The notes beneath the pieces are model-generated. The model saw only the letters and a list, made by a program, of their open reading frames with translations. It was not told the origin of the DNA and ran no database searches. The translations under genes and the position numbers were made by a program. Below are positions 1-7,283 of a DNA stretch of 64,000 nucleotides, in pieces (the stretch's first letter is position 1; every line of letters begins with the position of its first letter). The DNA lies in the NCBI GenBank assembly GCA_036268075.1, contig DATAUV010000060.1, forward strand, positions 1 through 64,000, written 5' to 3'. This stretch comes from DATARH01 sp036268075 (lineage in GTDB: Bacteria; Pseudomonadota; Alphaproteobacteria; ATCC43930; CGMCC-115725).

Positions 1-1
1 G

Positions 2-169
2 ATCCAGAAATACCCCGGCGCGATGCGCCTGCGGCCGGATCACAAGCTCGTCTATCTAAGGAATTGGGAAGACGAGAAAACCCGCCTCAAAGGCGTCGCC
101 GGCTTGATGCAAACCCTGATGCGGCTGGCGAGGGAAGGGGCCACGGCCCCTCAACAGGCCGCGAAGTAA
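2..169 (+). CDS. C-terminal end of an unidentified protein (partial)
   Basis: A frame open from the first bases runs 55 codons to a TAA at 167-169. The visible part begins IQKYPGAMRLRPD and ends in an Ala/Gln-rich tail (TAPQQAAK). It contains a short helical-looking stretch (VAGLMQTLMRLA). Its 5' part lies outside the window and I do not recognise the family. It is convergent with mazG, and a 31-bp perfect inverted repeat begins five bases after the stop and probably acts as a shared transcription stop. That it is coding is likely from frame usage and the clean stop; its function is unknown. Confidence 0.5.
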   Translation: MQKYPGAMRLRPDHKLVYLRNWEDEKTRLKGVAGLMQTLMRLAREGATAPQQAAK

Positions 170-173
170 CCTT

Positions 174-257
174 GTAGGATGGGTAGAGCGCAGCGAAACC
201 CATCGGTGCTTACTCCGGGCGACAATGATGGGTTTCGCTGCGCTCTACCCATCCTAC
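174..257. repeat. 31-bp perfect inverted repeat (GTAGGATGGG family)
   Basis: Arms 174-204 and 227-257 are exact reverse complements over 31 bases, with a 22-base spacer. The outer end reads GTAGGATGGG and the inner end CCCATC. The right arm overlaps the last three coding bases of mazG: the complement of its GTAG end supplies the TAG stop at 254-256. It lies between two convergent genes, so it can act as a terminator for both. A related but less perfect element sits at 45857-45930. Confidence 0.9.
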
Positions 258-1024
258 GACTCCTCGCGCTTAACCTCCCGCCACAGCGCCTCTAGCCCAT
301 CCAAATCCCGCCCCACGCCACGCTCCGCGGCCCAAACCTCCACCTCGCGAAACCGGCGCTCGAACTTCGCCGTCGCGCGGCGCAGGGCGGTCTCGGGCTC
401 GATATCGAGCTTTCGCGCGAGGTTGGCGGCGGCAAACAGGAGGTCGCCGATCTCGTCCTCGACCCGGTCGGGTGGTGCGCCGGCGGCCATCTCGGCTTCG
501 ATTTCCAGGATTTCCTCGTGGATCTTCGCGATCACCGACCGCGCGTCGGGCCAGTCGAAGCCGATGCGGGCGGCGCGTTTCGATATCTTGGCGGCCCGCA
601 ACAGCGCCGGGTAGGCGAGGGCGACGCCGTCGAGCACGCTGCCGCCGGCGCCGCGCTCGGCCGCCTTGTGCGCCTCCCATGCCTCGTTCTGCGCCGCCAC
701 CGAGGCAATCACCGCGTCTCCAAACACATGAGGATGACGCCGTATCATCTTGTCGGAAATAGCGTTTGCGACATCGTCAAACGCGAACTCTCCGCCCTCC
801 TCGCCCATGCGGGCGTGGAAGACGACCTGGAGCAGGAGGTCGCCCAGCTCGTCCTTCAACCCCGCCATGTCAGCCCGCTCGATCGCGTCTGCGACCTCAT
901 AGGCTTCCTCGATCGTATAGGGCGCGATCGACGCGAAATTCTGCTCACGGTCCCACGGGCAGCCATGCTCGGGGTCGCGCAGCCGAGCCATGATGTCGAG
1001 CAGCCGGTCGATCGGGCGTGTCAT
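254..1024 (-). CDS. mazG: Nucleoside triphosphate pyrophosphohydrolase MazG
   Basis: A 256-aa, two-domain MazG that hydrolyses (d)NTPs to NMPs and pyrophosphate. It has roles in pool cleaning and, in some bacteria, in lowering ppGpp. The first domain has the metal-binding pattern EE..E (residues 39-43) followed by E..D (59-62). The second domain repeats it (EEILEIE, then EDEIGD). HGCPWDREQ near residue 20 is a family hallmark. An upstream in-frame ATG exists at 1090, but ATG 1024 gives the usual MTRPIDRLLDIM start and lies one base after the stop of the GFA gene, so the two are probably co-transcribed. The stop codon lies inside a palindromic repeat. Confidence 0.95.
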   Translation of the reverse strand: MTRPIDRLLDIMARLRDPEHGCPWDREQNFASIAPYTIEEAYEVADAIERADMAGLKDELGDLLLQVVFHARMGEEGGEFAFDDVANAISDKMIRRHPHVFGDAVIASVAAQNEAWEAHKAAERGAGGSVLDGVALAYPALLRAAKISKRAARIGFDWPDARSVIAKIHEEILEIEAEMAAGAPPDRVEDEIGDLLFAAANLARKLDIEPETALRRATAKFERRFREVEVWAAERGVGRDLDGLEALWREVKREES

Positions 1025-1025
1025 C

Positions 1026-1505
1026 TCAATCGATCCATAACCCGTTGGTTTTATGCCAATCCTCGATCGACAGCTCAGGATAACCGTCATAGCGATCGTC
1101 GTCGGGGCCGATTTGCGGCACGACCCATTCCGCCTTGTCCCGCAGCAAAAGATGAACGCTTTTGGGTGGCACGGGCAAAGGTGTGTCGATCGCCTGGGCG
1201 AACGGGTGCGTCAGCTCGGGCCACTCCTTGTCGCTGACCCATAGCGGCGTGCCGCATTTCGCGCAGAAATGCCGGTCGGCCGACCCCTTGCGGCCGTCGA
1301 TCGGCGCGTTCCAAACGCGGACCGCGCGTTTACCTTTCACCTTAAGAGTATCCGACATACCCATGATATTGATCGTATACCCGCCGCCGCCGGCGCTCTT
1401 GCGGCAGATCGAGCAGTAGCAGCGTTGGTAGGGGTAGGGGGTGTGGCTGTCGACCGAGAAGTGCACCGCGCCGCAACGGCACGATCCTTCGAGGTGCATC
1501 GGCAT
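1026..1505 (-). CDS. GFA-family zinc protein (DUF636)
   Basis: A 159-aa member of the GFA family, named after glutathione-dependent formaldehyde-activating enzyme; for most members the real substrate is unknown. The zinc ligands are visible: C9/C11 in SCRCG, C29/C31/C34 in CYCSIC, and C81/C84 in FCAKCG. GGGGYTINI follows the second cluster, as is usual. A purine-rich GAGGA precedes the ATG. It lies one base from mazG and four bases from the upstream GNAT gene, forming a tight minus-strand run. A glutathione or formaldehyde role should not be assumed from the family name. Confidence 0.85.
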   Translation of the reverse strand: MPMHLEGSCRCGAVHFSVDSHTPYPYQRCYCSICRKSAGGGGYTINIMGMSDTLKVKGKRAVRVWNAPIDGRKGSADRHFCAKCGTPLWVSDKEWPELTHPFAQAIDTPLPVPPKSVHLLLRDKAEWVVPQIGPDDDRYDGYPELSIEDWHKTNGLWID

Positions 1506-1509
1506 CGCG

Positions 1510-1947
1510 TCATCCTCGCGCTAGCGATTTCTGCAGAAAGATGCGGCTGTGACCCGGGGGAATTTCGATCGACCCGAATGGGACGTAACCCTGTTTCTTA
1601 TAGAACTCGGGAGCCTGGAACGAGAATGTGTCGAGCCACACCGAATGGCATCCGCGCTCGGCCGCGAGGCGCTCGGCCTCGACCAGGAGGGCGCTCCCGA
1701 TGCGGCGCCGGCGCAGATCGGCGTGGACCCATAGCAGCGCCACGAACAGCCATTTCGCATAGACCGCGCCGTCGAGCCCGGCCTTGATCTCGCCGGCCTC
1801 GTCGCGCACGAACAGGGCGATGTGGGAATACGCCGTCTCGCCGAGAAAACCGCGATTGTAGTCGTCGAGATTGAGCCCGAGCGTCTCGATGTCGCCGTGG
1901 TCCGGATGCGGGTCGAGATCGAGCCGATAGCCCGGCGGCAAATCCAC
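1510..1947 (-). CDS. GNAT family N-acetyltransferase
   Basis: A cytosolic GNAT-fold acetyltransferase of about 145 aa with unknown acceptor. The acetyl-CoA pyrophosphate loop is RRRRIGSALL (consensus Q/RxxGxG/A), followed by EAERLAAERG and the C-terminal W.DTFSFQAPEFYKKQGY segment typical of the fold. There is no ATG. I chose GTG at 1947 because GGAG stands seven bases upstream; a TTG at 1965 would add six residues but lacks a ribosome site. It is followed after a short gap by the GFA gene. An AT-rich 12-bp palindrome (2074-2104) lies about 130 bases upstream and may control it. Confidence 0.8.
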   Translation of the reverse strand: MDLPPGYRLDLDPHPDHGDIETLGLNLDDYNRGFLGETAYSHIALFVRDEAGEIKAGLDGAVYAKWLFVALLWVHADLRRRRIGSALLVEAERLAAERGCHSVWLDTFSFQAPEFYKKQGYVPFGSIEIPPGHSRIFLQKSLARG

Positions 1948-2073
1948 GATACGACTCCGTCTCAAGGGTCGGCACGATATACAGCGTCAGCTCCGACGCC
2001 GCCACGGCTCGCTCTCGGACGAACGCGGGGAGAACGCATCGCACCACATCCCCAATCCATATATCGCATAATA

Positions 2074-2104
2074 TATATTATGGAAAATTCTGTTCCATAA
2101 TATA
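2074..2104. promoter_or_regulatory. AT-rich perfect palindrome, candidate operator
   Basis: Arms TATATTATGGAA (2074-2085) and TTCCATAATATA (2093-2104) are exact reverse complements, separated by AATTCTG. The block is strongly AT-rich in a GC-rich genome. It lies seven bases beyond the stop of one GNAT gene and upstream of another, both on minus. There is no T-run, so a terminator is less likely than a protein-binding site. The TGGAA/TTCCA half-sites resemble those of several dimeric repressors, but no regulator gene is adjacent. Confidence 0.45.
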
Positions 2105-2111
2105 AGGCGTT

Positions 2112-2558
2112 TTAGGTCAATGGCTTCGTCATGAATATCCGGTCGTAGCCGCTGTCGTGGCCTCGGCCCATTTCCGCGAAACCGATGCGCACGTAGAGCT
2201 CGATGTTTTCGGTCATCTTTTGGTGGGTGTAGAGGCGGATTTCCGTGAAGCCTTGGTGCTGGGCTTCCTGTTCGGCGAATTCGATCAGGGCTCGGCCGAA
2301 GCCTCGGCCTTGGCGGTCCGGGCGGACGGCGATGTTGTCCAGGAGCAGATGATCGGGTTTTGGGATGAGGACGATCAGGGCGGCAATTTCCTCGTCGGCC
2401 TCCTCGATCACGGATATGGCGCCGTCGGCGATGAGCTGGGCGTAATCGTCGAGCATCGGGCCCGGCGGCTTGCCGATGCGGGGGATGTAGACGGCGTAGG
2501 CGGCGCGGACGATCGTTTCGATCTTCGCGCGGTCTTTGGGCTGGGCCGGGCGGATCAT
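2112..2558 (-). CDS. GNAT family N-acetyltransferase
   Basis: A 148-aa single-domain GNAT. The acetyl-CoA loop RQGRGFGRALI follows the strand LLLDNIAVRPD. The C-terminal part (IRLYTHQKMTENIELYVRIGF) is the standard last strand and helix. The substrate is unknown. Its ATG is preceded by two 14-bp tandem copies of its own start region. These create two five-codon frames (MIRQP and MTRQP) and link it to the stop of the MBL gene through successive ATGA overlaps. This suggests strict translational coupling to the upstream gene. Confidence 0.85.
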   Translation of the reverse strand: MIRPAQPKDRAKIETIVRAAYAVYIPRIGKPPGPMLDDYAQLIADGAISVIEEADEEIAALIVLIPKPDHLLLDNIAVRPDRQGRGFGRALIEFAEQEAQHQGFTEIRLYTHQKMTENIELYVRIGFAEMGRGHDSGYDRIFMTKPLT

Positions 2559-2586
2559 GGCTGGCGGGTCATGGCTGGCGGATCAT
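2559..2586 (-). repeat. 14-bp start-codon tandem repeat (MBL/GNAT junction)
   Basis: Reading the minus strand, two 14-base units (2586-2573 and 2572-2559) each begin with ATG and precede the GNAT ATG at 2558. They closely resemble the first 14 bases of the GNAT gene. The MBL stop TGA (2585-2583) overlaps the first ATG. Each unit reads five codons and ends in a TGA overlapping the next ATG. A 14-base unit starting ATGA gives this result automatically, because its length is 3n+2. Confidence 0.85.
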
Positions 2587-3356
2587 GGGTCGGGCAGCTC
2601 GATGACGAGGCCGTCCTGGCCGGGCTCTACGCCCGGCGGCAACTCGGCCTTGAGCGCGGCGTAATCGAGGGTGTGGTCCATATGGGTCAGGATCGCGCGT
2701 CGCGGCTTGACGCGGGCGATCCATTCGAGGGTCTTGGCGACATGGCTGTGCGTCGGGTGCGGCTCGCGGCGCAGGCAGTCGACGATCCATACCTCGATGC
2801 CGGCGAGCGCGTGGAATGCCGCGTCGTCGAGCTCGGTGACGTCGGTCGAATACGCGAATTTGCCGATGCGCAGGCCGAGCGTCGTGCTGTAGCCGTGATC
2901 CTGCGTGAAGGAAACAAAGGGCTGGCCGGCGGCGGTGAAATTTCCCGTGACCTCGTGCGGAACCAGGGCTGGCCGATAGAATGGCGGCGCCGCGGTTTCC
3001 GGCACGAGGACATAGCCGAAACGGTTGCCGATCTCCTCCAGCGTGGCGGCGTCGGCGTAGAGCGGGATAGGCCGCTCCATCACGCGGTTGACCGCGCGCA
3101 GATCGTCGATGCCGTGGAGATGGTCGGCGTGGGCATGGGTCATCACGATCGCGTCGACACGGGCGATCCCGGCGTCGAGAAACTGCTCGCGCAGATCGGG
3201 CGAGGTGTCGATCAGCACATTCTTGCCCCCGCCCTCGATCAACAGCGAGGCGCGGCGGCGACGGTTGCGCGGATCGGCCGGGTCGCACTCGCCCCAGCCG
3301 ATGCCGATCGCCGGCACGCCGGTCGAAACCCCGCAGCCGAGCACGGTGATTTTCAT
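2583..3356 (-). CDS. MBL-fold metallohydrolase, PhnP-like
   Basis: A 257-aa metallo-beta-lactamase-fold hydrolase of the PhnP / cyclic phosphodiesterase type. The metal signature is THAHADH, with H74, H76, D78 and H79. Further ligands are expected in D-H-G-Y-S near 165, TD-V-T near 190 and the C-terminal THMDHTL. The N-terminus (MKITVLGCGVSTGVP) is typical of the group that sits next to tatD in alphaproteobacteria. The substrate is unproven; phosphodiester or cyclic ribose phosphate is the family precedent. The start at 3356 follows three 14-bp repeats coupled to the tatD stop, the last of which contains AAGGTG as a ribosome site. Confidence 0.85.
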   Translation of the reverse strand: MKITVLGCGVSTGVPAIGIGWGECDPADPRNRRRRASLLIEGGGKNVLIDTSPDLREQFLDAGIARVDAIVMTHAHADHLHGIDDLRAVNRVMERPIPLYADAATLEEIGNRFGYVLVPETAAPPFYRPALVPHEVTGNFTAAGQPFVSFTQDHGYSTTLGLRIGKFAYSTDVTELDDAAFHALAGIEVWIVDCLRREPHPTHSHVAKTLEWIARVKPRRAILTHMDHTLDYAALKAELPPGVEPGQDGLVIELPDP

Positions 3357-3398
3357 GCCGCCACCTTCATGCCGCCATCTTCATGCCGCCATCTTCAT
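3357..3398 (-). repeat. Triple 14-bp start-codon tandem repeat (tatD/MBL junction)
   Basis: On the minus strand three 14-base units run 3398-3385, 3384-3371 and 3370-3357. Two read ATGAAGATGGCGGC; the third has one change that turns AAGATG into AAGGTG, a better Shine-Dalgarno placed before the real ATG at 3356. The tatD TGA (3397-3395) overlaps the first ATG. Each unit encodes a five-residue frame (MKMAA, MKMAA, MKVAA) whose TGA overlaps the next ATG. Confidence 0.9.
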
Positions 3399-4168
3399 GC
3401 CGAAGCGCGCGCCTTGCGGAACAGGCGGAAGAAGTTCTCGGTCGTTTGCGCCGCCAGCGCCTCGGCATCGACCCCGCGCAGCGTCGCGATCGCGGCGGCG
3501 GTCGCGGCGACAAAGGCCGGCTCGTTGCGCTTGCCGCGGTAGGGTATCGGCGCGAGATAGGGCGAGTCGGTCTCGACGAGCAGCCGGTCGTCGGGGATGT
3601 CGCGGACGATGCCGCGCAGATCCTCGGCGTTCTTGAACGTCACGATGCCCGAGATCGAGATGTAGAAGCCGAGGTCGAGCGCCGCCTCGGCGAGCCCCCT
3701 GCCGCCGGTAAAGCAATGCAGCACGCCGGGCGGCGGCGCGCTTTCGGCGAGGATCGCGGCGACCTCGTCATCCGCCTCGCGGGCGTGGATGATCAGCGGC
3801 AGCCCGGTCGCCGCCGACGCGGCGATGTGGGCGCGAAACACCTGCTCCTGCACGTCGCGCGGGCTCAGGTCGTAGTGGAAATCGAGCCCGGTCTCGCCGA
3901 TGCCGACGACGCGGTCGTGGCCGGACAACTCGACCAGCCGCTCGGTCGTCAGCGCGGCGTGGTCGGCGGCCTCGTGCGGGTGCGCGCCGACCGAGCACCA
4001 GATGCGCGAGTCGGATTCGGCGATCGCGCGGACGCCCTCGAACTGGTCGAGCCGGGTGCTGATGGTCAGCATCGTACCGACCCCGGCGGCGCGGGCGCGG
4101 GCGATCACCGCGTCGCGCTCGGCGGCGAAATCGGGGAAATCGAGATGGCAATGGCTATCGACGAGCAT
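3395..4168 (-). CDS. tatD: TatD family metal-dependent hydrolase (DNase)
   Basis: A 257-aa TIM-barrel metal-dependent DNase of the TatD family, linked to DNA repair and turnover. Metal ligands are visible: H6 and H8 (DSHCHLDF), the Glu of GETGLDFHYD, H in IIHAREA, H in LHCFTGG, and D in VETDSPYLAPIPYRGK. The length is normal for the family. The ATG at 4168 directly gives MLVDSHCHL. It is eight bases downstream of holB, in the place where metG usually separates the two genes in related genomes. Its TGA overlaps the first unit of the 14-bp repeat leading into the MBL gene. Confidence 0.95.
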   Translation of the reverse strand: MLVDSHCHLDFPDFAAERDAVIARARAAGVGTMLTISTRLDQFEGVRAIAESDSRIWCSVGAHPHEAADHAALTTERLVELSGHDRVVGIGETGLDFHYDLSPRDVQEQVFRAHIAASAATGLPLIIHAREADDEVAAILAESAPPPGVLHCFTGGRGLAEAALDLGFYISISGIVTFKNAEDLRGIVRDIPDDRLLVETDSPYLAPIPYRGKRNEPAFVAATAAAIATLRGVDAEALAAQTTENFFRLFRKARASA

Positions 4169-4176
4169 CCGGCACC

Positions 4177-5244
4177 CTACCCCGCCGCCTCGCCGATCGC
4201 AAAAAACGCGCCGAGGATCGCCTGCTTGCGGTCGAGGTTGAGCCCGTCGGCGCGGGCGAAGCGATGGGCGAGGTCGTCGCGGAGCTGGGCCCAGCGCGAG
4301 GCCGGTGCGTGCAGCCGCCGGTGCGCCTCGCCCTCGTCGCCGGCGAGGCTTTCGCCGCGCGCGGTCGCGACCGCGAGGCGGGCGAGGAATTGGCCCAGCA
4401 GGTCTTCGACGAGCCGATACGTGTCCTCGGCATCGGGGCGGGAGAGCCGGTCGGCGAAGGCGTGGAGCGCGCCGAGATCGAGCTCGCGCGCCGGGCGAAT
4501 GAGGCCGAGCGCGGCGCGGTAAAGCTCGATGCCGCCGGCGGTCGCCAGGTCGAGCGCGGCGCCGATGCTGCCGCCGGCCAGCGCGACGATCGCGTCGGCG
4601 TCCTTCGCGGCGAGGTCGGGGCGATGGCGGGCGAGCAGGTCGCGGACGATTTCGGGTGCGAGCGGCGCCAGCGGAAAGCGGCGGCAGCGCGAACGGATGG
4701 TCGGCAGCAGCCGGCCGGCACTGTGCGCGACCAGCAGCAACAGGGTACGGCGCGGCGGCTCCTCGAGGATTTTGAGGAGCGCGTTGGCGGCGTTGCGATT
4801 CATCGCGTCGGCGCCGTCGACGATGACGACGCGCCAGCCGCCCTCCGCCGGGGTCAGATGCAGGAAGATGCCGATCTCGCGCGTGTCGGCGACGACGATC
4901 TCGCTGCGCATCCGCTTGCGGCGCGGATCGTAGGCCCGCTCGACGGTGAGCAGATCGGCGTGGCCGGCGGCGGCGATGCGGCGGAAGACGCCGCTCTCCG
5001 GGTCGGTCCACAGCCCCTCGCCCGCCACGGGTGCGTCGCCGAATAGTCCGCCGGTCTGCGGTGTCAGCACGAAACGCGCGAGGCGGAAGGCGAGCGTCGC
5101 CTTGCCGATGCCGCGCGGGCCGCTGAGGAGGAGCGCGTGCGGGAGGCGGCCGGTCTCGAAGAGGCGGCGCAGATCGCGCTCCGCCGCCTCGTGGCCCACG
5201 AGCTCGGGGTTGGCGCGCGGCGGCGGGATCTCGACGTCGCTCAT
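4177..5244 (-). CDS. holB: DNA polymerase III subunit delta'
   Basis: A 355-aa clamp-loader subunit that helps open and place the beta clamp on primed DNA. The AAA+ Walker A-like loop GPRGIGKAT is at 42-50. The sensor and arginine-finger region has ALLKILEEPP (155-164) and the SRC motif at 185-187 (TIRSRCRRF). Before that comes a long insert typical of alphaproteobacterial delta'. The C-terminal third is Ala/Arg-rich and helical. It lies upstream of tatD and downstream of tmk, separated from tmk by a palindromic repeat. Confidence 0.93.
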   Translation of the reverse strand: MSDVEIPPPRANPELVGHEAAERDLRRLFETGRLPHALLLSGPRGIGKATLAFRLARFVLTPQTGGLFGDAPVAGEGLWTDPESGVFRRIAAAGHADLLTVERAYDPRRKRMRSEIVVADTREIGIFLHLTPAEGGWRVVIVDGADAMNRNAANALLKILEEPPRRTLLLLVAHSAGRLLPTIRSRCRRFPLAPLAPEIVRDLLARHRPDLAAKDADAIVALAGGSIGAALDLATAGGIELYRAALGLIRPARELDLGALHAFADRLSRPDAEDTYRLVEDLLGQFLARLAVATARGESLAGDEGEAHRRLHAPASRWAQLRDDLAHRFARADGLNLDRKQAILGAFFAIGEAAG

Positions 5245-5291
5245 GCGAGGCTAACGCAGAATCCGGTAGTGGCGCCGCCTTGTTTTTCCTT

Positions 5292-5370
5292 CGTCTTTCC
5301 CGCGAAGGCGGGAATCCAGGGGCAACGCTTCGTCGCCTGCCCCTGGACCCCCGCCTTCGCGGGGGCGACG
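5292..5370. repeat. Palindromic intergenic repeat (CCCGCGAAGGCGGG type)
   Basis: Arms 5292-5322 and 5340-5370 pair imperfectly over 31 bases around the core CGCGAAGGCGGG / CCGCCTTCGCG. This type of repeat is widespread in proteobacterial intergenic DNA. It fills the 154-bp gap between the end of tmk and the start of holB on minus, so holB may be separately promoted or attenuated. Confidence 0.8.
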
Positions 5371-5398
5371 AAGAAAGAGGCGATTACGGTTAAGTGGA

Positions 5399-6046
5399 TC
5401 ATGTCAGGTTAAGCCCAAGACGCGCATTCATGGCGATGAGAACGGCGCGATGCACCGCCGCCGCGTCACCCGAGGCGTCGATCACCGCGCAGCGCCGGGG
5501 TTCCTCCTCGGCGATCTTGAGAAACCCGTCGCGCAGCCGCTCGTGAAACCCCCTGTCCAGGCGCTCGAAGCGGTCGGCGGCGCCTTCGCGCGCGCCGATG
5601 CGGGCGAACCCGGTTTCGACGGGCAAGTCGAAGATCAGGGTCAGGTCGGGTACGAGGTCGCCGAGAGTCAGGCGCTGCAATGCCGTGAGGTCGGCGAGCG
5701 GCAGGCCCCTGCCGTAGCCCTGGTATGCCATCGTCGAGTCGGCAAAGCGGTCGCATACGATCCATTCGCCGAGCGCCAGGGCCGGCTCGATCACAGTCGT
5801 CACATGGTCGCGGCGGGCGGCGCAGAACAGGAACACCTCGCTCCACGCATCCCAGCGGTCGTTGGCGCCGCCGAGCAACAGGGCGCGGATCGCCTCGGCG
5901 CCCGGCGAGCCGCCCGGCTCGCGGGTGCGGCGCGCGGCGATGCCGGCGCGGTCGAGCGCCGCCATCAGCAGCCCCATCTGGGTCGACTTGCCGGCCCCCT
6001 CCCCGCCCTCGACGGTGATAAAGCGGCCGCGCGCGGTATTGGTCAG
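5399..6046 (-). CDS. tmk: Thymidylate kinase (non-standard CTG start)
   Basis: A 215-aa kinase converting dTMP to dTDP. The P-loop GGEGAGKST is at about 14-22, the LID/DR motif is VCDRFADSTMAYQGYGRG, and there is a DLPVETGFARI segment. No ATG, GTG or TTG lies in frame close before the P-loop; the nearest ATG would delete it. The only start that fits is CTG at 6046-6044, which overlaps the dac stop as CTGA. It therefore appears translationally coupled to the D-Ala carboxypeptidase gene. The product is certain; the start codon is inferred. Confidence 0.9.
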   Translation of the reverse strand: MTNTARGRFITVEGGEGAGKSTQMGLLMAALDRAGIAARRTREPGGSPGAEAIRALLLGGANDRWDAWSEVFLFCAARRDHVTTVIEPALALGEWIVCDRFADSTMAYQGYGRGLPLADLTALQRLTLGDLVPDLTLIFDLPVETGFARIGAREGAADRFERLDRGFHERLRDGFLKIAEEEPRRCAVIDASGDAAAVHRAVLIAMNARLGLNLT

Positions 6047-7269
6047 TGCCGGTTGCCCCAGATCAGGTGAGCCGCAACCGTCGCCATGCGGCCCAGCGTT
6101 CCGATGCTCGCGACGGAGGCGCCAGCATATAGCGGCACCTCGACCGTCGTCACGTCGGGCGCGGTGATCGTGACCTTGCCGATCTGCTGCCCTTCCTGGA
6201 TCGGCGCCGGGATCGGCTTCGTATAGGACACGGTGACCTTCATGTCCTTGCGCGAGCGGCGCGGCATCGTCAGCAGCACATCCTGCTTGATGACGACCGG
6301 AACCTTGGGCTGGGTCCCGAGCCAGGTCTCGGCGTCGTCGAGCTTGTCGCCGGCGGAAAAGAGCTTGTAGTCGTTGAACTCGCGGAACGCCCATTCGACG
6401 AGCCGCTGCCCTTCCTGCCCGCGCGCCTTCATCGACGGCAGCCCGTTTTCGACGACGATGATACGACGGTCGCCGCGCATGACCGAGGCGGTGAGGCTAT
6501 ACCCGGATTCGTCGGTGTGGCCGGTCTTGAGCCCGTCGGTGCCGGGCGTCGTGTACAGCAGCGGGTTGCGGTTTCCCTGGTCTATATTGTTGAAGGCAAA
6601 GTTCTTTTCCGAATAGTAGTGATAGTACTCGGGGAAATTCTGGATCGTGCGCCAGGCGAGGGTGGCGAGGTCGTGCGCGGTCATCCAATGCTCGGGGTCG
6701 GGCAGGCCGTCGACGTTGTCGAAATGGCTGTCGACGAGCCCGATCTCCTTGGCCTTGGCGTTCATCATGTCGACAAAGGCGGCCTGGCTGCCGGCGAGTC
6801 CCTCGGCGAGGACGATGCACGAATCGTTGCCGGACTGGACGATCATGCCCTGCAGCAGGTTGTCGATCGAGATGCGGCCGCCGACCGGCACGAACATCTT
6901 CGACCCGCCGGTCTTCCACGCCTCGGCGCTGACCGGCAATTCGTCGGTAAGCTTGGCGCGGCCCTCCTTGAGCAGGCCGAAGACGACGTAGGCGGTCATC
7001 ATCTTGCTCATCGAAGCGGGCGGCATGCGCTCGTCGGCCTGCTTGTCGAAGAGCACGGTGCCCGTCTCGGTCTCGATGATGATCGCGTGCCTGGCCTCGG
7101 TCGTGAACACGCCGGGCGTCTGTACCGGCGCCGGCGCGGCGGGCGCGGGCTTGGCGGTCTGCTTCGGCGTCGCGACTTTGTGCTTCTCGGCCGCGATGCC
7201 GGCGGGGGAAACGGCCAGCAGCAGCACCGCCAATGCCGCCGTGCCTGAAAACGCCCCCGTTCGTGCCAC
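6043..7269 (-). CDS. D-alanyl-D-alanine carboxypeptidase (PBP5/6 type)
   Basis: A 408-aa penicillin-binding protein that trims the terminal D-Ala of peptidoglycan stem peptides in the periplasm. It has a signal peptide (hydrophobic stretch 10-26, AIAA cleavage region) and a Pro/Ala-rich linker. The catalytic triad of motifs is SMSK (86-89), SGN (146-148) and KTG (248-250). A C-terminal beta domain ends in a short amphipathic tail (ATVAAHLIWG) that could anchor it to the inner membrane. It sits between rlpA and tmk, and its stop overlaps the tmk start. Confidence 0.95.
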   Translation of the reverse strand: MARTGAFSGTAALAVLLLAVSPAGIAAEKHKVATPKQTAKPAPAAPAPVQTPGVFTTEARHAIIIETETGTVLFDKQADERMPPASMSKMMTAYVVFGLLKEGRAKLTDELPVSAEAWKTGGSKMFVPVGGRISIDNLLQGMIVQSGNDSCIVLAEGLAGSQAAFVDMMNAKAKEIGLVDSHFDNVDGLPDPEHWMTAHDLATLAWRTIQNFPEYYHYYSEKNFAFNNIDQGNRNPLLYTTPGTDGLKTGHTDESGYSLTASVMRGDRRIIVVENGLPSMKARGQEGQRLVEWAFREFNDYKLFSAGDKLDDAETWLGTQPKVPVVIKQDVLLTMPRRSRKDMKVTVSYTKPIPAPIQEGQQIGKVTITAPDVTTVEVPLYAGASVASIGTLGRMATVAAHLIWGNRH

Positions 7270-7283
7270 CTGACCCCTGCCCG

